DNA of 64,000 nt from a bacterium OL-1 (GCA_000752675.2 LM994625.1:154734-218733); one strand, 5' to 3'. Counted from the stretch's first letter, positions 44,601 through 52,054 are shown. Numbers and translations are program-made. The notes: generated from the sequence alone by a model not told the origin.

Positions 44601-44758
44601 TCGTCTGCGGTCTGCTCGGTACTTGTCGTCCCCAGCGCAGAGTCGATGGTCCCTCTCCAGGAATCAGCGACGCCATGTGCGCCCGTCAGCCCGAGGCCGG
44701 CAGACAGCGCAAGGGCAACAGCACCGCGACGCGTGACCTGCTTCTGTTCTATCCCCAT
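41660..44758 (-). CDS. surface-anchored GH3 beta-glucosidase with permuted domains
   Basis: Protein of 1032 residues. The N-terminus VTRRGAVALALSAGLGLTGA resembles a twin-arginine signal. The usual GH3 order is reversed: the C-terminal-type alpha/beta domain comes first (GQEGTVLMKNEGQALPL, then VVISRPGSEGSDYYPG), followed by the fibronectin-like domain (YPFGYGLSYTTF...NTGSVAGKHVAQLYVSVPY). The catalytic barrel part comes last: IIIGPKHFAFNDQETKRAGV and GFKGLMSTDMVNN, which carries the nucleophile Asp. A single membrane helix near the C-terminus (ATVAGYGLAAVFGALYV) suggests anchoring. The ATG at 44758 follows GGAGGGAGCAATCGG; upstream in-frame codons are not supported. A LacI/cre-like site lies 132 bases upstream. 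Confidence 0.92.
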   Translation of the reverse strand: MGIEQKQVTRRGAVALALSAGLGLTGAHGVADSWRGTIDSALGTTSTEQTADDKFTPSIASTDDLVKAHEDLGRRVGQEGTVLMKNEGQALPLAKGAKVTLLGMGSMYPFLGGKMGSSITTEDAVDLVSALEQGGFDINPTMTSIYETLGAVEDTSAVNPTPWMQSVAYKYRPAGFATPYVPNEPSFDTYVTEGGASEDFASSFAEYGDAAIVVISRPGSEGSDYYPGAAGIDAETYGTKNPLGICTNERALIQLAEENFDKVIVMVNSGSTMELGDLKDDPKIAAILNIGFPGAYGTLGIADILNGTVSPSGCLADTYAVDTAMAPSSQNFGSIKVADTSMVTWPDSLMGAMGTDIAGGFLGGENSTASAYYVVEAEGIYTGYKYYETRYYDSVTGSGNATGAAGASNGASSWNYDDEVVYPFGYGLSYTTFQQTLDDVQVNADEKTVTAKVTVTNTGSVAGKHVAQLYVSVPYTDYDKKAGVEKSAIQLIGVAKTDELKPGDDQQLTITADLYDMASWDSSAKGGKGGWILDGGDYCFVLAEDAHDAVNNVLAAQGNGAAGDASLVSIKPIGSEGTVDESTLAKSKNGTEIENQLADADVNYYQPGYATPLSRSDWNGTFPRTYDDLTIGGDRQEEWVRNLCCEEYQITKNGEVTDVNGAPAGLTLSSLAGDDNIDDAQWDKLVDEIPVDTLFAKIIKGGSQSDVIPEIENPVVYQNDGPNGFGTTLAGRGLHTDDANANYVLNTMANETTIASTFSEDIAKSWGELLGNDGLWSGNYLLWGAAANLHRCPYNGRNFEYYSEDPVLSSLMSARTVEGALEYGIIIGPKHFAFNDQETKRAGVAPYMTEQKAREGELRAFRASFEDSGALGIMTAFGRVGATPVNGSWGLLRNILRGEWGFKGLMSTDMVNNPGYFRPETCIYGGVTMMADFSTDETLTDVQESWPYMTHDLIASDATLVEYARQNMKYQLYAFAQSAAQNIKTVRVTPWWEMALNGATVAGYGLAAVFGALYVRDAVKGAHDATEAKEEK

Positions 44759-44889
44759 CCGATTGCTCCCTCCAACTGCGTGATCGCTGGCCGAACTCTG
44801 GCGGTCGCCCCCGCGACCCCTCGTGCGGCCGGCCTTCTCGGCATCCGTGCCGTTTGCTGTAAAAAACGATGCCATATCTGAAAGATTTT

Positions 44890-44905
44890 GTGAAAACGAT
44901 TTTCC
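44890..44905. promoter_or_regulatory. LacI/cre-type operator upstream of GH3
   Basis: GTGAAAACGATTTTCC with a central CG. It shares its first 13 bases with the symporter site (34171-34186, opposite strand) and resembles the xfp site. Confidence 0.55.
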
Positions 44906-44966
44906 GTCAACGGTATGCGCAAGGCTGCAAGCGCGTTATGCGGCATAGTTTTTCTATGTCACGACA

Positions 44967-45012
44967 CCACCAACGGGCGACGCCCCCGAGAGGAAGCGTC
45001 GCCCGTTGGTGG
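44967..45012. terminator. long perfect hairpin downstream of the RpiR gene
   Basis: A 17-base perfect stem (CCACCAACGGGCGACGC and complement) with a 12-base loop, 28 bases past the stop of the RpiR-family gene. No T run. Confidence 0.6.
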
Positions 45013-45040
45013 CTCAAGAACCTGGGGTTCGTCCTTCTCG

Positions 45041-45910
45041 CTAGCCTTGCTTTTCGCTTGCGATAGTACGGTTGAAGAGCTCGAGGTTGTACTCGTTTGC
45101 GTCTCGCGAGCTGTGGAAGAGGAGCAACAGGAGCGATTCCAACACGTAGTTGATCGAGTTGTGGGAGAAGTCGAAGTCGTTCACAAGCAGGTGGTCGCGC
45201 GAGACCACCTTCAGGACAACGTCCGCGCGCTCGGCGAGGGGCGATTCCTCGTTGCGCGTGATCACGATGGTTGAGACGCCGCGGTCGATTGCGTTGTTCA
45301 TGATCTTGCGCAACCGGTCAGACCGTCCGGAGTTGGAAATCACTACCAGGCAATCCTCCGACTGCATAAGCGAGGCGGTAATCATAGCGCCGTCGCTCGT
45401 GGAGGGAGAGATGGCGTTGACGCCCGCCTGCGAGAACTTAATGGCGGCGCTCTGCGCGACGGGCAAGGAGCTGCCCACGCCAACAAGCATCGCGATACGC
45501 GCGGAAGAGAGAATGCCCACTGCCTTGGTGACGCTTTCCTCGCTGAGGGCGGCAAACGTGCTTCTCAGCTCCTCGATCTTGGTTTCCATAACGTAGTCGA
45601 GCGAGCCTTGGACGTCGGAGAGGCCAATGCCGCGAGAGTCATCGAACGAACGCTCCTTGCTTGCAGTTTCCTCGCGCGCAAGGGCGTAGCGCATGTCGGC
45701 GAAGCTCGCGTAGCCCAGAGAGCGGACGAAGCGCGAGACGGTTGTGTTAGAGATGCCGGAAAGGCGGGCGATTTCCACTGCCGAGAGGGATGAGACGGTT
45801 CCCTTGTGAGTAAGGATAAAATCCGCAACGGCCTTCTCGGCATCCGAAAGGTCCTCGTAGCGCTGGAGGATTGCATCGACGACCCCGCTGCGGCTCTCGT
45901 TTCCTGTCAT
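45041..45910 (-). CDS. MurR/RpiR-family regulator with SIS domain
   Basis: Transcription factor of 289 residues. The N-terminal ~77 residues form the RpiR helix-turn-helix domain (SDAEKAVADFILTHKGTV, ARLSGISNTTVSRFVRSLGY). The remainder is a SIS sugar-phosphate isomerase-like domain (IAMLVGVGSSLPVAQSAA, CLVVISNSGRSDRLRKIM) that would sense a phosphosugar. It is adjacent to the GH3 gene but separated by a strong hairpin and its own promoter; it may regulate glycoside utilisation. The ATG follows GAGAGGGGATGCC. Confidence 0.92.
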   Translation of the reverse strand: MTGNESRSGVVDAILQRYEDLSDAEKAVADFILTHKGTVSSLSAVEIARLSGISNTTVSRFVRSLGYASFADMRYALAREETASKERSFDDSRGIGLSDVQGSLDYVMETKIEELRSTFAALSEESVTKAVGILSSARIAMLVGVGSSLPVAQSAAIKFSQAGVNAISPSTSDGAMITASLMQSEDCLVVISNSGRSDRLRKIMNNAIDRGVSTIVITRNEESPLAERADVVLKVVSRDHLLVNDFDFSHNSINYVLESLLLLLFHSSRDANEYNLELFNRTIASEKQG

Positions 45911-46030
45911 GGCATCCCCTCTCTGGATAGGCCTCTAGGGTAGCACCCGGAGGAGCCAAAGGCGTCATCGCGAGACGCGTCCTTCTCGCGTTATCCTAGG
46001 TACGCCGAGCTTGCAACGAGAGGGAGCCAC

Positions 46031-46666
46031 ATGGACAAGGGCCGGATGGAAGCGTTCAGCGATGGCGTGATTGCCATCATTATCACCATCATGGTGCTGG
46101 GGATTGCCGCACCGGATGGTACCGGGCTTTCCGACCTGCTGGGGCTGCTGCCGGCCATTGCCGCATACGCGGTGAGCTTCATTGGCGTGGGGACGTACTG
46201 GAACAACCACCATCACCTGCTCAAGCTGGTCAACTGCGTGAACGGGCGCATGCTCTGGTCGAACCTCGCGTTCCTCTTTGTGCTCTCGTTCTTCCCTCTG
46301 GCCACGGACTGGATGCAGAAGACGGGGTTCGCGGCGCTGCCCACCACCTGCTACGTGATTGTGAACATGCTGGTGTCCCTTACGTACATGAACCTCGAGC
46401 GCGTCATTCGTCGCGAGCTGAGCCAGTCCTGCCCGCCCAACCCCGCCAGCGAGAGGGAGGCAGAGCGCCGCGCGATGGTGGAGAAGCGGTCGCTGCTCAA
46501 GGAGCGCCTCACTCTGGGACTTGAGACGGTCGGGCTGGTCATTGCACTGGTACTGCCAAGCTCTCACATTGCACTTGTGGCGATAGTCATCGCGTTTCTG
46601 CTATGGATTGTCCCCGACCTGCGCATTGTTCGCCTGCTTGACTTTCTTGCGGAGGAGCAGGAGTAG
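46031..46666 (+). CDS. TMEM175-family (DUF1211) channel protein
   Basis: Integral membrane protein of 211 residues with six hydrophobic segments. The family signature is at the start: RMEAFSDGVIAIIITIMVL, corresponding to the pore-lining FSDG helix of bacterial TMEM175 potassium channels. GVGTYWNNHHHLLKLV also fits the family. Potassium conduction is known for some family members; it is inferred here. The ATG follows GAGAGGGAGCCAC. Confidence 0.88.
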   Translation: MDKGRMEAFSDGVIAIIITIMVLGIAAPDGTGLSDLLGLLPAIAAYAVSFIGVGTYWNNHHHLLKLVNCVNGRMLWSNLAFLFVLSFFPLATDWMQKTGFAALPTTCYVIVNMLVSLTYMNLERVIRRELSQSCPPNPASEREAERRAMVEKRSLLKERLTLGLETVGLVIALVLPSSHIALVAIVIAFLLWIVPDLRIVRLLDFLAEEQE

Positions 46667-46743
46667 GCGGCAGGCGTTTGCAGTCTGGGAGGCCTAGCTC
46701 TGGCCTCGAAGACGTCTCGCCAGCCCAATCCGGAAGACCACTG

Positions 46744-46993
46744 TGCACAAAAACGCTCTATCGGACGGTTTTTTCGTAGTCGCTGCATAAAAACGCTCTA
46801 TCGGACGGCTCTTGCCTGCACTTGTTATCAATAATCAAATTTAAATTACATATTTATGCATATAATATACACAATATGCAATCGTACTCATACTTAATAA
46901 GAATCTTGATGTAAGCGAACTCGAAGCACCGTCCGATAGAGCATTTTTGTGCAGCGACAGAGAAATTTCTGTTCGATAACCCATTTTTACGCA
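46744..46993. repeat. 250-bp MITE-like element with doubled inverted ends
   Basis: Two direct copies of TGCAYAAAAACGCTCTATCG (46744 and 46784) face one good and one degenerate inverted copy (46929-46953 and 46970-46993). The linkers between paired copies also pair (GTCGC/GCGAC). The central ~100 bases (46815-46915) are strongly AT-rich, unlike the surroundings. No open reading frame. The flanks of 46667-47062 hold no gene. Confidence 0.75.
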
Positions 46994-47062
46994 GAGAGGC
47001 AGCGTCGCGTTGCCCCGAAACCGATCAAAGCGAGACGTGGATGCGTTCCCGATGCCCTAACT

Positions 47063-47440
47063 TTACTCGTCCATGCCAGGACGCCGGCGCAGATGCTTCA
47101 CCGCCGCACGTCTACCCTTCTCTTCAAGGCGACGACGCACAGATGCCCTGGTGGGCTTGGTAGCATGGCGCTTTTTTGGCCGACGCGAACGCCGAAGCAG
47201 CTCTGCGTGGATCTTCTCTAGGCAGCGTTCCCGATTCTGGAGCTGGCTGCGAGATTCCCTGCTTACAACAATAATTCCAGTAGGCATGTGACGCATGCGC
47301 ACGGCAGAGTCGGTGGTGTTAACACCCTGTCCTCCCGGGCCAGTGGCACGAAACGCCTCCGCTTCACACTGGCGGGCGAGCTCCGCCAGGCTCAGCCGCG
47401 CAAAACTGGCGTAATCCTGGTATGTGAGTCTCTTGTCCAT
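47063..47440 (-). CDS. peptide chain release factor-like protein (ArfB type)
   Basis: Small protein of 125 residues with the release factor GGQ domain: [20 protein letters not shown] contains the catalytic GGQ that hydrolyses peptidyl-tRNA. The C-terminus ([20 protein letters not shown]) is highly basic, like the ArfB/YaeJ tail that enters the empty mRNA channel of stalled ribosomes. No codon-recognition domain is present. The role is therefore ribosome rescue, by homology. Start ATG 47440 follows TAAGGTTGGCTT. Confidence 0.9.
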   Translation of the reverse strand: MDKRLTYQDYASFARLSLAELARQCEAEAFRATGPGGQGVNTTDSAVRMRHMPTGIIVVSRESRSQLQNRERCLEKIHAELLRRSRRPKKRHATKPTRASVRRRLEEKGRRAAVKHLRRRPGMDE

Positions 47441-47449
47441 AAGCCAACC

Positions 47450-47812
47450 TTACGCCAAGGGGGTCCGTGCGTCGAGAAAAAGCTCGGCGACATACGGCTC
47501 GGCAAAGTCGCGCAAGCTGGCATTGGCGTCCAGGCAGCCTCGCGCGCAGGCGTCCAGCGGGGCCGCGGGGCAGAAATCGTACGTTATTGAATCAAGAATC
47601 GTTGTTATGTGTCGAAAAGCTGCCCCGTAGACGCAAATGACAGGAGCGCCTACGCTGCGGAGCACTAATCCGCGCTCCCTTGGCGCATGGCGATGCTCCA
47701 TAAACACCCCATCCCGCACAAACTCGTGGTGCGGCCAAGTGGCGACGGCAAGCTCGGGCGCTCCGGCACGTCGAAGGTTGTCGCGTTGTCCCCTACGCTC
47801 TTCTCGCAACAC
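47450..47812 (-). CDS. possible small hypothetical gene
   Basis: Open frame of about 120 codons (GTG at 47812) between the BFD-DUF1653 gene (20-base overlap) and the ArfB-like gene (9-base gap). The 3' half has strong G/C preference at third codon positions (SLRDFAEPYVAELFLDAR), and its stop codon abuts the next ribosome site, as in an operon. Against it: no clear ribosome site, a weak inverted repeat inside (47566-47627, CGGGGCAG arms) and no family I recognise. It could be a remnant. Confidence 0.3.
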   Translation of the reverse strand: MLREERRGQRDNLRRAGAPELAVATWPHHEFVRDGVFMEHRHAPRERGLVLRSVGAPVICVYGAAFRHITTILDSITYDFCPAAPLDACARGCLDANASLRDFAEPYVAELFLDARTPLA

Positions 47813-48320
47813 TTTCGACGTGCTGCAGCTCGAAGCGCCAGTGCTGTGTTGCCTCCGGGTACTTCTCACGATCCACGGGCGAGAGGAACATCGCCTTTGG
47901 CCGCACCCAGAGCGAGCCGTCTCCGTAGAGTTTGCGATAGACCACAACCTCCTCGCCAGTCTCGGAGTCGCGCGCAACGTCCTCGACGAGGTAGGAGTCG
48001 CCCTTGAAGTGGCGGTAGATTCCATGGATGACGAGGAGGTTCTCGGTAGCGGGCTCCGGCACGGGCTCCGGCACTGTCGGCATTTCAACCGCAGCTGGCT
48101 GCTCCTTCGCCGCGGCCCTTGCCTCGAGCGCCTGCTCCAGGCACTCCTTCACGCGGCCCTTGCACTTGCCGCACTTGGTTGCCGCACCGGTCATGCGCTT
48201 GACATCAGCCATGCTCGTTGCACCGGCGTCCACCGCCGCTTCAACGTCTTCCCTGGTCACGTGCTTACAGCCGCAAACGATATCCTTCTTGGCACCCTTG
48301 CCGCCATGCTTCTTGCCCAT
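47793..48320 (-). CDS. BFD-like [2Fe-2S] domain fused to DUF1653
   Basis: A 175-residue protein from the ATG at 48320 (GGGAGCGAC upstream). Residues ~12-65 form a BFD/NifU-middle-like cluster domain (DIVCGCKHVTREDVEAAVDA with CGC, then AATKCGKCKGRV with CxxC), four cysteines in the expected spacing. A Pro/Glu-rich linker follows. The C-terminal ~70 residues are DUF1653 (GIYRHFKGDSYLVEDVARDS, VVVYRKLYGDGSLWVRP). DUF1653 is usually a stand-alone small protein of unknown function; this fusion links it to an iron-sulfur domain. In-frame codons further upstream lack support. Confidence 0.85.
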   Translation of the reverse strand: MGKKHGGKGAKKDIVCGCKHVTREDVEAAVDAGATSMADVKRMTGAATKCGKCKGRVKECLEQALEARAAAKEQPAAVEMPTVPEPVPEPATENLLVIHGIYRHFKGDSYLVEDVARDSETGEEVVVYRKLYGDGSLWVRPKAMFLSPVDREKYPEATQHWRFELQHVESVARRA

Positions 48321-48444
48321 GTCGCTCCCAACGTCGCGAACAGAACCGTGGCACCATTCTGCACAACTCGAAAGGCCATCTCTGCCAGAATATCGAACCC
48401 GGCACTGCAATATGGCGGCACGCCCTCAAGACACAGGAGGCAGC

Positions 48445-49095
48445 ATGAAGAAGTCGCACCGGCCAGCGCGCATCGCGGCAGCGCTCTTCGACTTCGACGG
48501 CACGCTCGCAGACACCGAGCGCTTTGGCATCGAGTTGGACGATGAGGCCTATGCCTACTATGACATCAAACCAACACCTGCCGAGAAGGCCTCGCTTGCC
48601 GGCACTGATGGTTCTGAATCGGTCCCAGCGCTCTTTCGCGCGTACGGCATGGAGGTAAGCGCCGAGGAATTCTTTGCGCATCGCCGTCCAAACAACATCA
48701 TCTACCAGGAGTTTCCCATCAAGGCATCGCCTGGGGCTGCCGAGGTCATTCGCCGGCTGCACGCGGATGGCGCGCGTATCGCCGTGGTCTCGACCACGCA
48801 GCACACACTCGTAGCAACTGCGCTCCAACGCATTGGCCTCGCAAGCCTCGTTGACCTGGTAATTGGCGGGGACGACGTGGAGCACCACAAGCCGGACCCA
48901 GAGCCGTATGCCCGTGCGCTCGAGGCGTTTGGCATGGCGCCCGCGGAGGCCGTGGCGTTTGAGGACTCGCCTGCAGGCGTTGCCTCGGCGCAGGCAGCTG
49001 GCATCTACACGTTTGGGTTCACGGGCTCCTGCGTGCCGCACGAGCTGCCGGCCGCAGACGAGCACTTCTCGTCGTTTGCGGAGCTGGACCTGTAA
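48445..49095 (+). CDS. HAD-superfamily hydrolase (beta-phosphoglucomutase-like)
   Basis: Cytoplasmic phosphatase or phosphomutase of 216 residues. HAD motif I is AALFDFDGTLADTE (nucleophile D16, acid/base D18). Motif II is IAVVSTTQHT. Motif III/IV is KPDPEPYARALEAFG with VAFEDSPAGVASAQAAG. A helical cap lies between motifs I and II, as in subfamily IA. The substrate is not predictable. The ATG at 48445 has CAGGAGGCAGC upstream. Confidence 0.92.
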   Translation: MKKSHRPARIAAALFDFDGTLADTERFGIELDDEAYAYYDIKPTPAEKASLAGTDGSESVPALFRAYGMEVSAEEFFAHRRPNNIIYQEFPIKASPGAAEVIRRLHADGARIAVVSTTQHTLVATALQRIGLASLVDLVIGGDDVEHHKPDPEPYARALEAFGMAPAEAVAFEDSPAGVASAQAAGIYTFGFTGSCVPHELPAADEHFSSFAELDL

Positions 49096-49215
49096 AGCCA
49101 ACCGCGGCTTCACAACTTTGCGAGGCCTTTTCCTATTGCGCACTGCGGCGCGGGCGTCGTGCTAGCTCACCTATAATGGCGTGACGAAGCCAGCAGCCAC
49201 AGCGAAAGGGCCCAG

Positions 49216-50580
49216 ATGGACATCACGCCGCAGGAAGTATCCGAGACGCTTGCCATGGTAACGGAGCAGAACCTTGACCTCCGAACGATCACCATGGGCA
49301 TCTCGCTTGCAGGCTGCGCCGATGAGGACATGAGCCGCATGTGCGACAAGATCTACGACCGCATCGCGCACCAGGCGGAGCATCTGGTCTCCGTTGCCGA
49401 CGACCTTGCTGCCGAGTACGGCATTCCCATCGCGAACAAGCGCGTCTCGGTGACGCCGGTGGCACAGGTGGCAGCGTGCTGCGCAGACGAGGACCTCTCC
49501 CCCATTGCGCACGCCATGGACCGCGCCGCGCAGACGCTGGGCATCGACTTCATGGGCGGCTTCTCCGCGCTGGTGCAGAAGGGCATCGGCAACGCCGACC
49601 GTCGCCTCATCAACTCGGTGCCCGAGGCGCTCGCCACCACGGAGCGCGTGTGCTCCTCGCTGAACATTGCGTCTACCAGGGCCGGCATCAACATGGATGC
49701 CGTGCTTCTCTCGGCACAGACGATCCTCGAGTGCGCGCGCCGCACCACCGACATCGACTGCTACGGCGCGGCAAAGTTCGTGGTCTTTGCCAACATGGTG
49801 GAGGACTCGCCGTTCATGGCCGGCGCCGTGCACGGGACCGGCGAGGCCGACGCAGTCATCAACGTGGGCGTCTCTGGCCCCGGCGTGATGGCCGCCGCGC
49901 TTGAGCAGCTTCCCGACGACGCCAACCTCATGGAGGTTGCCGAGGCCATCAAGAAGACGGCGTTCAAGATCACGCGCGCTGGCGAGCTCATGAGCCGCGA
50001 GGCATCGCGCCGGCTGGGCGTCGAGAAGGGCATCGTCGACCTGTCGCTGGCACCCACCCCTGCCGCTGGCGACTCCGTTGCCAAGATCCTAGAGATCATC
50101 GGCGTGGGCGAGTGCGGCGGTCCCGGCACCACCTGCGCGCTTGCGCTTCTCAACGACTGCGTCAAAAAGGGCGGCGTCATGGCCAGCTCCAGCGTTGGCG
50201 GGCTCTCGGGCGCCTTCATCCCCGTATCCGAGGACGCCGGCATGATTCGCGCCGCCGAGGATGGGTCGCTTTCTATCGAGAAGCTCGAGGCCATGACCAG
50301 CGTGTGTTCCGTGGGCCTCGACATGATTGCCATTCCCGGTGACACCCCCGTGGAGGCCATCGCCGGCATCATCGCCGACGAGATGGCCATCGGTGTCATC
50401 AACACCAAGACCACGGCGGTGCGCCTGATTCCGGCGATTGGCCACAAGGAGGGCGACATGCTGGAGTTTGGCGGCCTCTTTGGCAGCGCGCCGGTGATGA
50501 GCGTGAACCGCTTTGCCGGTAACGTGCTGGCGCATCGCGGCGGTCGCTTCCCCGCACCGCTCAACAGCCTGAAGAACTAG
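49216..50580 (+). CDS. DUF711/UPF0210 family protein (PFL-like fold)
   Basis: Protein of 454 residues belonging to the conserved UPF0210 family, structurally related to the pyruvate formate-lyase barrel but lacking a glycyl radical motif. Typical blocks are [51 protein letters not shown] and [20 protein letters not shown]. Enzymatic activity is unknown. An ACT-domain protein (UPF0237) often accompanies this family but is not adjacent here. The ATG follows GAAAGGGCCCAG; a terminator follows the gene. Confidence 0.92.
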   Translation: MDITPQEVSETLAMVTEQNLDLRTITMGISLAGCADEDMSRMCDKIYDRIAHQAEHLVSVADDLAAEYGIPIANKRVSVTPVAQVAACCADEDLSPIAHAMDRAAQTLGIDFMGGFSALVQKGIGNADRRLINSVPEALATTERVCSSLNIASTRAGINMDAVLLSAQTILECARRTTDIDCYGAAKFVVFANMVEDSPFMAGAVHGTGEADAVINVGVSGPGVMAAALEQLPDDANLMEVAEAIKKTAFKITRAGELMSREASRRLGVEKGIVDLSLAPTPAAGDSVAKILEIIGVGECGGPGTTCALALLNDCVKKGGVMASSSVGGLSGAFIPVSEDAGMIRAAEDGSLSIEKLEAMTSVCSVGLDMIAIPGDTPVEAIAGIIADEMAIGVINTKTTAVRLIPAIGHKEGDMLEFGGLFGSAPVMSVNRFAGNVLAHRGGRFPAPLNSLKN

Positions 50581-50610
50581 GGTCGCAAGTTTTCTCGCCG
50601 AAAGGCTTTT

Positions 50611-50645
50611 CGCCGCGACACCAACCCTGTCGCGGCGTTCATTTT
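50611..50645 (+). terminator. rho-independent terminator of the DUF711 gene
   Basis: CGCCGCGACA pairs with TGTCGCGGCG around a 7-base loop, followed by TTCATTTTG. Confidence 0.85.
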
Positions 50646-50649
50646 GCCC

Positions 50650-50745
50650 AAACCTCACACGTGGTGTTTCTTTTCTTATATTCAGCGACAAAATCCCTGA
50701 TGGGTAATAGCGATTATAGAAAAAGAAACATCACGTGTGAGGTTT
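50650..50745. repeat. 96-bp inverted repeat with 31-bp arms
   Basis: Left arm AAACCTCACACGTGGTGTTT... (50650-50680) matches the complement of the right arm (50715-50745) at 28 of 31 bases. The loop is 34 bases and AT-rich. It lies between the DUF711 terminator and the 3' end of murB. Confidence 0.85.
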
Positions 50746-50802
50746 TGAGCACGAGAAGAGCATGCGAGAAGAACGGCTGGGAGCTCCCCAGAAGGCGCCT
50801 GT

Positions 50803-51738
50803 CTACCCCAGGAAGCGTACCTCGGGCTCCAGGCGCACGCCAAACTGGCGCTCGACCTCGTCCTGGACGTGCGCGATAACCGCACGAACATCTGCCGCCG
50901 TCGCTCCACCCAAGTTGACCACAAAGCCAGCGTGCTTCTTCGAGACGGCAGCGCCACCCACCTGGTAGCCACGCAAACCGGCGTCGGTCACAAGCTTGCC
51001 CACGAAGTAGCCCTCGGGGCGCTTGAACGTGGATCCGGCGCTGGGCAGCTCGAGAGGCTGCTTCTCCTCGCGCCGGCGCGTAAGCTCGTCCATAGTCTCG
51101 CGAATCTTCTCGGGATCGGCCGGGTCAAGGTTGAAGGTGGCCGAGAGTACCACCATGTCCTCGTCCGCAATGCGACTGTGGCGATAGCCCAGGTCAAGCT
51201 CGTCAACGGGGATAGTCTCCTCGCGACCGTCCTGATGCAGCACGTAAACGCTCTTGAGAACGTCTGCCATGCAGCCGCCGTACGCACCCGCGTTCATGAA
51301 GCAGGCACCGCCAATGGAGCCGGGAATGCCGCACGCAAACTCGAGGCCAGAAAGCCCCAGCTCGCACGCCATCTCGGAGGCCTCGCGCAGGGTCACGCCC
51401 GCCTGGCACCACATCTCGTCGTCATCGACGCTCACGCCCACGAGACCGTCGGCCACGGCAACAATCACGCCGCGGTACCCCTCGTCTGCAACCAGTAGAT
51501 CGGACCCACGGCCCAGCACGAAGTAAGGCACGTCCGCCTGCTTGCAGGCATCGATAACACCATGGACCTCGTCAAAGTCCTCGGGAATCACATAGAGGTC
51601 GGCCGGACCACCAATCTCGAACGACGTGTGCTCGCTCATGGGCTCGTTTACAAGGACGTTGTCCTCGCCAACAATCGAGCGAAGCTTCCAGGCGAGCGGT
51701 TGCAAGTGGTCGTCGCCGGTAGTGCCACTTTCGGACAT
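50803..51738 (-). CDS. murB: UDP-N-acetylenolpyruvoylglucosamine reductase
   Basis: FAD enzyme of peptidoglycan precursor synthesis that reduces UDP-GlcNAc-enolpyruvate to UDP-MurNAc with NADPH. It has 311 residues from the ATG at 51738 (TGAGGAGCAAG upstream). FAD-binding blocks are YFVLGRGSDLLVADEGYRGV and SGLEFACGIPGSIGGACFMN. The catalytic serine lies in PSAGSTFKRPEGYFVGKLV, and the C-terminal HAGFVVNLGGATAADV is of the type I/II MurB pattern. A longer in-frame start at 51771 lacks a ribosome site. Confidence 0.96.
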   Translation of the reverse strand: MSESGTTGDDHLQPLAWKLRSIVGEDNVLVNEPMSEHTSFEIGGPADLYVIPEDFDEVHGVIDACKQADVPYFVLGRGSDLLVADEGYRGVIVAVADGLVGVSVDDDEMWCQAGVTLREASEMACELGLSGLEFACGIPGSIGGACFMNAGAYGGCMADVLKSVYVLHQDGREETIPVDELDLGYRHSRIADEDMVVLSATFNLDPADPEKIRETMDELTRRREEKQPLELPSAGSTFKRPEGYFVGKLVTDAGLRGYQVGGAAVSKKHAGFVVNLGGATAADVRAVIAHVQDEVERQFGVRLEPEVRFLG

Positions 51739-51904
51739 CTTGCTCCTCAGTTTGGGTTTTGCGCGCTGCATGCACGCGCTTGGCTCTTGAGTATAGCAAG
51801 GTGGGCTACGATGTTGGATGTTGCGCGCGTGCCTTCATCCTGCGCTTACACTCCCGACACCTCAAACGCGAATGATTCCTTGCCTCCGTTTGCGGGCTCC
51901 TTCT

Positions 51905-51915
51905 CACGTGCTATA
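51905..51915 (+). promoter_or_regulatory. promoter of the ribU operon
   Basis: A TATAGT -10 box (about 51911-51916) with a weak TTGCGG -35 about 16 bases upstream, starting transcription just before the FMN riboswitch. Confidence 0.45.
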
Positions 51916-51927
51916 GTTCCTCTGACA

Positions 51928-52054
51928 GTTTCAGGGCGGGGTGAGATTCCCCACTGGTGGTGACGCGCAACCGCGCGGAGTCCGCGACCCGCTAAAAAGG
52001 CGGCTGACCTGGTGAGATTCCAGGACCAACGGTTACAGTCCGGATGGAAGAAAC
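51928..52054 (+). ncRNA. FMN riboswitch (RFN element)
   Basis: Conserved RFN blocks are all present in order: AGGGCGGGGTGAGATTCCCC, ACTGGTGG, the TCCGCGACCCGC segment, TGACCTGGTGAGATTCCAGG, ACCAACGGTTACAGTCCGGA and TGGAAGAA. P1 is formed by GTTTC (51928) with GAAAC (ending 52054). The ribosome site of ribU follows within a few bases, and no terminator hairpin is evident, so translational control by FMN is likely. Confidence 0.95.

Noticed and set aside
41690-44881. 1063-codon open frame on the plus strand
   Set aside because: Antisense shadow of the GH3 gene.
49216-50580. DUF711 protein as a second glycyl radical enzyme
   Set aside because: It has a PFL-like fold by family but lacks the C-terminal RVxG(Y/F) glycyl loop and any activase partner.
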